Positions 9,201 to 11,733 of a DNA stretch of 11,733 nt are shown piece after piece. The stretch's first letter is position 1; the number at the start of each line of letters is the position of its first letter. The notes under the pieces were generated by a model. The model was not told the origin of the DNA, did not search any database, and saw only the letters and a list, made by a program, of their open reading frames with translations. This stretch comes from Phoronis pallida (taxonomy: Eukaryota; Phoronida; Phoronidae): NCBI GenBank assembly GCA_028565715.1, contig JAOXYC010200684.1, positions 1 through 11,733 on the forward strand, read 5' to 3'. A program made the translations under genes and the position numbers.

Positions 9201-10679
9201 CATCCAGCACCAGTGTCTTGTGGTGGAAGTCTGGTTTCACTAACTGAAGGGGGCGATCTGGGAATGACGTCGACCATGCTGGGTTCCAGCTCTCACCACC
9301 ATCTGAATGATCTGCACTACCAACTGGTCCTGCAAAAAAAAACAAAAACAAGCAATCTTTTAAAGCATTGCGATTTTGGATAAGAAAATAATTTTTGATG
9401 TCCAAAAATGGCCGGCTACCCGAAATTTGAGAGCTTTTATAAAGTCCTGTCATATAGCAAGAGCATTCAAGAAAGGCGAGTAAGAAGCCATCGTTTGACT
9501 CCAGTATTATGCATGGCTCCAAATTAATTGCAAATTAGTCACGATGATTTTTTCTGTCTTTTCAAATTTATTAATTGCAAATATTTAGCTGTGAACACAT
9601 GCTTTAAAAAAACATCCATCAAGCACAAATGAAAAAAGCTTAAGCTATTAAGCAAATATGGGCATTTTTTATCTTTAATGAGGTTAGCGGTGACGCCAGT
9701 CGATACCATCAACCTCCGCAACCTCACGTTGTTTGATGACTGTTGTCGATGTATCAACGGGCCGTACACTAATCACTAGGTAGATGACAATCACCCCAGC
9801 ATACATATTAGCAGCTGTAACTTAGACGGGATCTTTCGGACTGTCTAATCACTACGGACCGTTTCAGAAGCGCAAGGGAGTCGGAACTTCTGGGGCCAGC
9901 GTTTGGGATAAGAAATGATTCTGGGAGAAAGTGGTGATTATTTATTATGTGACGACTCATGCCAATTCTCACCTATTCTCGTTATTCTGTCAAAGTGAAT
10001 TTCACTGACTGAATAACGAGAATCTCCGAGATTTTCGCGAGTCGTCACATAATAAATGAAGCATTTCTTAGTTATTTCCATGAAATAACGAGATCTATTC
10101 TGGGTTTTATCGGACGTCCGCGCGCGTCGAGTAGACCGTGGAGGTTACCCCGCTAGTTTTACTTCATAAATAATCACCGAGAAAGTAACTGCCTTGTTAG
10201 GAAGGAAAATAAATCTGAATCCGGTGAAAGCGATGTCCAAATTTAATTGTAATCAGGTAATCAGGGTAATGCCCCATTCGACTCGAGCATTCGATTCATT
10301 TCGATTGCGAGTCATAATTTACTTGCTTGCCTCGAATTATCACAGGTGGCGCAAACTCACAGCGCAAACCGGAAGTCCGACGGAAGAAACATCAGTTCTG
10401 ACGAAAACCACTGAGGTGAGTGGTTGAAAATATTCAACAGTGAGTAAATTTACCGATTGTGCTTTAAAGAAATTTCATCAAGAATGATCAACCAATCGAA
10501 TGAATATATTTAGAGATATCTAGATTCCAGTTATCAATCAGATGAATTTATTCGAATGAATCATCATATTTTGTTAATGATTTACTTTTCTTTCCCGCGG
10601 CTTGTTTGGAACTTGCACTTGCTTGAGATTGAAGAAAACACGCAAATATCAGGAACACAAACTTCACATTTGCCGCCAT
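61..10679 (-). CDS. GBP-like large GTPase with signal peptide, whole gene span of 12 readable exons
   Basis: This is a multi-exon gene for a dynamin-superfamily GTPase of the guanylate-binding protein/atlastin type, which hydrolyses GTP and usually self-assembles on membranes or other targets. Visible parts are a signal peptide (residues 1-22), P-loop GKFHSGKS (95-102), switch motif TMGIWMW (125-131), DTEG (151-154), G4-like VVQD (233-236), a cap-region equivalent CQTLFLPAV, then a helical domain. Coding exons are 10586-10679, 9187-9329, 8574-8735, 7691-7900, 6689-6775, 6179-6293, 5459-5629, 5031-5110, 4234-4371, 2143-2272, 1537-1701 and 61-213. Phase is continuous over exons 1-9 (400 codons) and over 10-12, but the 9/10 junction does not join in frame. 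The product is about 550 residues against about 590 for human GBP1, and the shortfall is at the C terminus. The start has a good Kozak context (AAAACATGG). Family identity is secure; the exact function is unknown. Confidence 0.88.
324..384. repeat. Two 26-bp direct repeats carrying a 16-bp palindrome
   Basis: Units at 324-349 and 359-384 (period 35) share ACTGCCAATGTCGCCTTAAG and differ by one base. The first holds the perfect palindrome GTCGCCTTAAGGCGAC (333-348); the second has one mismatch. They form the subterminal part of the TTAA-flanked element. Confidence 0.85.
656..1131. mobile_element. TA-flanked MITE nested inside the piggyBac-like element
   Basis: Perfect 27-bp inverted repeats (including the TA) lie at 654-680 and 1107-1133, beginning TACCGTATTCTCCCTAATAA and continuing GCGCCCA. 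TA on both sides fits a mariner-type target duplication. The motif AAGCGCCC recurs inside both ends (for example near 695, 728 and 1073), and there is a run of ten C at about 731-740. No coding capacity is present. Confidence 0.75.
1537..1701 (-). CDS. Exon 11: start of C-terminal helical region
   Basis: The exon is 55 codons, phase 0 on both sides, with acceptor TTTTTTTCAG and a consensus donor AAA|GTAAGT. It encodes LLLSVNLPVASKELQ, then IYNDTERKHSNFIKSLLNG. This parallels the human GBP1 stretch LPTETLQ followed by RDSEREAIEVFIRSSF, so it marks the beginning of the GBP C-terminal helices. Confidence 0.85.
1702..2142 (-). other. Intron 10, no recognised element
   Basis: AT-rich intron sequence between exons 10 and 11 with intact GT and AG ends. 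I see no repeat, RNA gene or open frame in it. Confidence 0.7.
2143..2272 (-). CDS. Exon 10: probable helical-domain exon, upstream phase unresolved
   Basis: A strong pyrimidine tract (TTCTTCTTTTCATTCATTCCAG) gives the acceptor; the donor is GAG|GTATAA. In the frame that joins exon 11 the exon reads LKNTVEGASRLLQTEIILKH and later KCT-like coiled sequence ending QHQLE. This needs a phase 2 exon upstream, but exon 9 ends in phase 0. Read in phase 0 the exon starts FEKHSRRGLKIV and meets a TGA before its end. The splice signals support an exon; the join to exon 9 is unsolved. Confidence 0.6.
2866..3143. mobile_element. hAT-like MITE with 8-bp target duplication in intron 9
   Basis: TCTAGGAC is repeated exactly at 2858-2865 and 3144-3151. 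Between them the ends read TAGTGGTCGGAC and, inverted, TAGTGGTGGGAC (11 of 12). An 8-bp duplication and TAGTGG-type ends are hallmarks of hAT transposons. The element is 278 bp, noncoding, and contains a 9-bp hairpin ATTGCTCGA/TCGAGCAAT near 3109-3130. Confidence 0.85.
3160..4080 (-). other. Part of intron 9 without a supported feature
   Basis: Very AT-rich sequence. A missing small exon could lie here. One candidate is 3728-3759, 32 nt with acceptor AATACAG and donor GTAGTT, which would convert phase 0 to phase 2 as needed. Such short candidates arise by chance, so this is only a suggestion. Confidence 0.3.
4234..4371 (-). CDS. Exon 9: helical domain with YEAEM helix
   Basis: The exon is 46 codons (residues 355-400), phase 0 on both sides as modelled. 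The acceptor is TTATTTCAG and the donor GAG|GTAACG. It encodes IPSRWDTFIKRLEDGATEDC, then LLFYEAEMAAFHKQHGDQPI and NPMDLE. It aligns with the human GBP1 helix that ends HYEQQMGQKVQLP. The frame stays open beyond the donor for about 48 codons, but that part looks intronic. Confidence 0.88.
4560..4716. mobile_element. 157-bp inverted-repeat element in intron 8
   Basis: Arms 4560-4606 and 4670-4716 (47 nt each) are inverted copies matching at 42 of 47 positions, starting GGG(T/C)GACTCGATAAC. The 63-nt centre holds smaller hairpins (CCTGTT/AACAGG and AATGGCC/GGCCATT). GC content exceeds the surroundings. I find no clear target duplication. Confidence 0.7.
4724..4910 (-). repeat. Probable tRNA-derived SINE fragment in intron 8
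   Basis: The sequence runs AGTGAGCGGATGAGAG, GATACAACAGACTGCTAGG, GGTGGGATCCAAGC, then CTCTACCTACTCA. The end is like the reverse complement of a degraded tRNA D-arm region (compare CTCTACCAACTGAGC). It shares GTGAGCGGATGA with 11722-11733. It directly follows the 4560-4716 element. The call rests on resemblance to common invertebrate repeats. Confidence 0.45.
5031..5110 (-). CDS. Exon 8: helical domain, ITGPEIATLLEILVKAANEG
   Basis: The exon is 80 nt, entering in phase 1 (completing an Asp codon) and leaving in phase 0. The acceptor is CATTTTCAG and the donor GAG|GTATGA. It corresponds to the human GBP1 segment VNGPRLESLVLTYVNAISSG, a conserved helix after the GTPase domain. Confidence 0.9.
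5111..5458 (-). other. Intron 7, no recognised element
   Basis: AT-rich intron with proper ends between exons 7 and 8. I see no repeat or gene in it. Confidence 0.7.
5459..5629 (-). CDS. Exon 7: end of GTPase domain, start of helical domain
   Basis: The exon is 171 nt, phase 1 on both sides, with acceptor TGCAAACAG and donor AATG|GTTTGT. It encodes IFKSVDCQTLFLPAVTKSLL, matching the CFVFDRPV region of human GBP1, then a charged helical stretch (EDDLTDEYKQERNQLIDTLR) ending LRPKEKNG. The exon is clearly protein-like against its AT-rich flanks. Confidence 0.9.
5699..5837. mobile_element. AT-rich MITE of about 139 bp in intron 6
   Basis: CTGTTTTAAAAATC at 5713-5726 is inverted exactly at 5809-5822, and the similarity extends outward to TTAGATAA/TTATCTAA. 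An inner hairpin TACTTCT/AGAAGTA sits in the centre. The right half matches the left edge of the window (1-66). Confidence 0.6.
5952..6070 (-). repeat. tRNA-derived SINE-like copy 1 (intron 6)
   Basis: On the minus strand there is a tRNA-like core with a B box GGTTCGATTCC (5983-5993 on the plus strand as its complement), anticodon-arm-like CTTGCC...GCAAG, then a shared non-tRNA tail TTTTTTTCAGATTCCAA. The tail and the 5' flank (CATGGCTG) match copy 2 at 7291-7404. Pol III boxes are recognisable, but the acceptor stem pairs poorly. Confidence 0.7.
6179..6293 (-). CDS. Exon 6: G4-like QD motif
   Basis: The exon is 115 nt (38 codons plus one base), entering in phase 0 and leaving in phase 1. 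The acceptor is TTGACAAG and the donor CTAG|GTAAAC. It starts VVQDFVQM. Asp236 fits the guanine-contacting Asp of the GBP T(L/V)RD motif, but the preceding Arg is Gln here. It continues SPREWLHRLMTTHAREKEDY. Confidence 0.9.
6294..6688 (-). other. Intron 5, no recognised element
   Basis: AT-rich intron with intact splice ends. Only a short ATTAATTAATTAATT run near 6467-6481 stands out. Confidence 0.7.
6689..6775 (-). CDS. Exon 5: GTPase domain helix before G4
   Basis: The exon is 29 codons (residues 204-232), phase 0 on both sides. The acceptor is AATTTTCAG and the donor a consensus TGG|GTAAGT. It encodes LFALRSQMSKAKW and then LLSFPPLLW, the strand leading into the G4 region, equivalent to the FPDFVW part of human GBP1. 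The acceptor and first codons are duplicated 64 bp upstream on the gene strand (6830-6881). Confidence 0.9.
6766..6881. repeat. 64-bp tandem duplication copying the exon 5 acceptor
   Basis: 6766-6817 and 6830-6881 match (for example CCCAAAGCTATGA and TGCAAAC) at an offset of 64 bp. On the gene strand the extra copy reads ATTTTCAG|TTGTTGGCC, next to the real ATTTTCAG|CTGTTTGCC. Confidence 0.75.
7042..7093. repeat. Imperfect hairpin in intron 4
   Basis: CTCTTTGTG (7055-7063) pairs with CACAAAGAG (7073-7081) across a 9-nt loop. Outer TGCAATGC and GCATTGTGCA segments extend the stem imperfectly. Confidence 0.5.
7291..7404 (-). repeat. tRNA-derived SINE-like copy 2 (intron 4)
   Basis: It has the same structure as copy 1: A-box-like TAGCTCAGTTTG, B box GGTTCGAGTCC (complement at 7324-7334), an anticodon-arm-like CTTGC/GCAAG stem, and the tail TTTTTTCAGATTCCAA. 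The two copies agree over more than 100 bp including flanks outside the tRNA part. This indicates a dispersed element rather than a tRNA gene. Confidence 0.72.
7405..7650. other. GC-richer intron 4 segment of unknown origin
   Basis: This stretch, directly beside SINE-like copy 2, is visibly richer in G and C than nearby intron. It may be further repeat sequence. A 75-codon plus-strand frame starts inside the SINE-like copy at 7391 and is not convincing as a gene. Confidence 0.3.
7691..7900 (-). CDS. Exon 4: DTEG motif and core GTPase fold
   Basis: The exon is 70 codons (residues 134-203), phase 0 on both sides. The acceptor is CATTTTAG and the donor CAG|GTTTCT, an acceptable but unremarkable site. 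It contains the G3 motif in VIFLDTEGF (DTEG at 151-154), then IFAVATLLSSYLIYNS, which aligns with the human GBP1 stretch IFALAVLLSS. It ends YLEALARRTQ. GC content is higher than in the flanking introns. Confidence 0.94.
8192..8272. repeat. 18-bp perfect inverted repeat (hairpin) in intron 3
   Basis: TTGCAGTGAAACTTGCAT (8192-8209) is inverted exactly at 8255-8272 with a 45-nt spacer. Inside, TAGAAC and GTTCTA add six more pairs. It may be a small MITE or a structured RNA. Confidence 0.8.
8306..8388 (-). pseudogene. Partial duplicate of exon 3 in intron 3
   Basis: 8306-8381 matches 8560-8635 at about 65 of 75 positions, across the donor (AAAG|GTATTG at 8320). In the exon phase it reads GFGICPYVERQKTGIWMWGK against GFGIGPYVKPQTMGIWMWGK, with no stop. 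A TTAG just upstream would make 8320-8388 a 69-nt in-phase exon. The P-loop is not recognisable in the upstream part. It could be a dead copy or an alternative exon. Confidence 0.75.
8574..8735 (-). CDS. Exon 3: P-loop and switch I of the GTPase
   Basis: The exon is 54 codons (residues 80-133), phase 0 on both sides, with acceptor TTTTCTAG and donor AAAG|GTATTG. It carries the nucleotide-binding loop GKFHSGKS followed by FLLNQLMGKS and the family switch motif TMGIWMWGK. Human GBP1 has Arg where this protein has His98. The last part of the exon, including its donor, is copied 254 bp downstream in intron 3 (8306-8381). Confidence 0.93.
8736..9186 (-). other. Intron 2, no recognised element
   Basis: AT-rich intron between exons 2 and 3. 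Nothing beyond its splice ends is supported. Confidence 0.7.
9187..9329 (-). CDS. Exon 2: linker leading into the GTPase domain
   Basis: The acceptor is a strong poly-T tract ending TTTTTGCAG and the donor is AAG|GTTAAT. The exon is 143 nt and enters in phase 1, matching exon 1, and leaves in phase 0. It encodes residues 32-79. Readable pieces are SWNPAWSTSFPDRPLQLVKP and LVLDEDNVK, matching the short conserved lead-in before the first beta strand in GBP-like proteins (compare the RPLQLV-type sequence). Confidence 0.88.
9330..9932 (-). other. Distal part of intron 1, no recognised element
   Basis: AT-rich up to about 9680, then more GC-rich. I see no supported gene or repeat here. Confidence 0.6.
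9933..10178. mobile_element. Nested hairpin element in intron 1
   Basis: There are three sets of inverted repeats. GGTGATTATTTA (9933-9944) faces TAAATAATCACC (10167-10178). TTTATTATGTGACGACTC (9941-9958) faces its exact inverse at 10039-10056. ATTCTCGTTATTC (9975-9987) faces 10011-10023. The centre holds GTGAATTTCAC. It looks like a foldback or MITE; no target duplication was identified. Confidence 0.6.
10586..10679 (-). CDS. Exon 1: start codon and signal peptide
   Basis: The exon encodes residues 1-31 plus one base (phase 1). It begins MAANVKFVFLIFACF, with one lysine ahead of a hydrophobic core at about residues 7-16. An Ala-Ser-Ala motif at residues 20-22 is a plausible signal-peptidase site. 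The following residues are polar and basic (SSKQAAGKK). The donor is A|GTAAAT. The ATG has A at -3 and G at +4, and no longer coding frame is seen upstream. A signal peptide predicts entry into the ER, unlike the well-known vertebrate GBPs, which are cytosolic. Confidence 0.8.
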
Positions 10680-11400
10680 GTTTTACCTTTAATTAAACTG
10701 GCCAATGAATAGCTTCTATTTTCAAATGTGCTGAACGAAAAAAGGGTCTCAATAATTGATGCTAAAATTTTATCTTATCACACTTTTTTGACAAGAAAAC
10801 TCTTCATCATTTGAATTCCAAAACTATCATTCAGATGTTCATTAGACTGAAATGTGTTATCCACCACCTTTAATAAGAGAACATTAGTGATATAAATATG
10901 TTTTGACCTGAAAACCGGTGCCCGCTAGATGTCGCTTCTGTTTTTCACAAGTTCACGGTTTTGTGACTGTCGAGCTCGTTGTTACTCTATTTCGGTGTTT
11001 GTCACAAGTTTGGTTGAATTTTAAAGTGAACCAGCACAAAGGTCACTCCATGGTAATGTAGCGATTCAAAGAAAATGTGGCATTTATTTATTGAATCCAT
11101 AAACAACAGAGTTTTAGAACGATCCCACAACCAAGACTGCAAGAGACAACGACTGCTCCCGCCGTCCCGGGCGACTGCTATTTGATTTTTGGCATTTTGC
11201 TCTCCTTGCATGCATCTGGCCACCAGGTGTCTCTGCATATCAAATAAAATAGTTACCACTGGTTACTGGGTGATGATATATTTTATGAGGACTTTCACTA
11301 ACATGGACGAATACGCTATCATTAGAACAATCTTTTTCCTAGATCCTATGTTATAAATCTGAATACAACTCCCGACACTGCTGCATTCATTTGTTAACAA
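10680..11400. other. Upstream region of the GTPase gene, no supported gene
   Basis: The promoter should lie here on the minus strand. An ATTGG (inverted CCAAT) sits about 23 bp upstream of the ATG and a TATTTATA lies near 10890-10898, but neither is convincing alone. Confidence 0.4.
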
Positions 11401-11406
11401 CATATC

Positions 11407-11551
11407 GTTGTCATCATTGTCATTGTTGTAATCAACATCATTATCATCAAAGATGATGGTGACGAGGATGATGATAATGATGATGAAGTAGTTGATCCCA
11501 TCAACCCACCCAAGGTTGATGGCATTGACTAATGATGAGGATGATGATGAC
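11407..11551. repeat. GAT/ATC-rich simple repeat with inverted halves
   Basis: The left part is rich in TCATCATT-type units and the right part in GATGATGA units, so the tract can fold back on itself (ATCATTATCATC versus GATGATAATGAT). Frames across it give Asp/Ile-rich low-complexity peptides that are not genes. Confidence 0.75.
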
Positions 11552-11600
11552 AACAACTGAAGATTGTTAAGCTTGCATACTTTTGGCAAAAAAAACAGTC

Positions 11601-11733
11601 CAGTGGCGGATTCAGGGGGACCCAAGGGGCCCGGGCCCCCCTAAGATAAATAAAATCTAAAACTAAATCCTTCGGGAGCCTTTAGGCTCATAAGGCCGGA
11701 TGCTATCCCGGTTTCCGTGGCGTGAGCGGATGA
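11601..11733. mobile_element. Probable hAT-type terminus plus SINE-like sequence, cut by window edge
   Basis: CAGTGGCGGATTCAGG followed by GGGGCCCGGGCCCCC resembles the C/G-rich ends of hAT-type elements found widely in invertebrates. The last 60 bases (CCGGATGCTATCCCGGTTTC, then GTGGCGTGAGCGGATGA) resemble a common SINE-like repeat and share a 12-mer with 4729-4740. The other end is outside the window. Confidence 0.45.

Noticed and set aside
9121-9522. 133-codon minus-strand frame as a single gene
   Set aside because: This is exon 2 read through both splice sites; only 9187-9329 is coding.
10194-10427. 77-codon plus-strand open frame
   Set aside because: No domain, no repeat and no codon pattern above background in intron 1.
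10730-10745. Interferon-type (ISRE/IRF) site near GAACGAAAAAAG
   Set aside because: The spacing does not match GAAANNGAAA or AANNGAAA, and one weak match near a GBP gene is expected by chance.
11002-11259. 85-codon minus-strand open frame upstream of the gene
   Set aside because: No recognised motif, no splice link to the GTPase gene, and only a chance-length frame in a GC-richer patch.
11263-11625. 120-codon minus-strand open frame
   Set aside because: Its translation is low complexity from the GAT/ATC tract.

Overview
The window looks like AT-rich, intron-dense genomic DNA from an invertebrate animal. Short exons with GT/AG boundaries sit between introns full of small transposons and tRNA-derived SINE-like copies. 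The encoded protein resembles the guanylate-binding-protein-like GTPases I associate with cnidarians such as corals and sea anemones. That taxonomic call is an inference from protein style and repeat content, not a database match.

One gene accounts for all the coding sequence I can support. It lies on the minus strand and starts with ATG at 10677-10679. Twelve exons can be read, ending with TAA at 61-63. They encode a large GTPase of the guanylate-binding protein (GBP)/atlastin superfamily of about 550 residues. The parts in order are an N-terminal signal peptide, a short linker, a GTPase domain (P-loop GKFHSGKS, switch motif TMGIWMW, DTEG, a G4-like VVQD), a helical middle domain and a shortened C-terminal helical region. 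Reading phase is continuous from exon 1 through exon 9 (400 codons) and again from exon 10 through exon 12. Between exons 9 and 10 the phase does not join, so a small exon is missing from my model, a splice site is different, or the gene is damaged there.

The introns hold most of the other structure. Intron 11 has a TTAA-flanked piggyBac-like MITE with a second, TA-flanked MITE nested inside it. Intron 9 has a hAT-like MITE with a perfect 8-bp target duplication. Intron 8 has a 157-bp inverted-repeat element next to a SINE-like fragment. Intron 6 has an AT-rich MITE and a tRNA-derived SINE-like copy. Intron 4 has a second copy of the SINE-like repeat and a 64-bp tandem duplication that copies a splice acceptor. 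Intron 3 has a diverged partial copy of exon 3 and a separate 18-bp inverted repeat. Intron 1 has a nested hairpin element. The AT-rich MITE of intron 6 is also present at the left edge of the window, where its end overlaps the gene's stop codon and a possible AATAAA signal.

Upstream of the gene (10680-11733) I see no supported gene on either strand, only a GAT/ATC-rich tract and, at the right edge, a likely hAT-type terminus followed by SINE-like sequence. No rRNA gene, intact tRNA gene, CRISPR array or prokaryotic feature was found.
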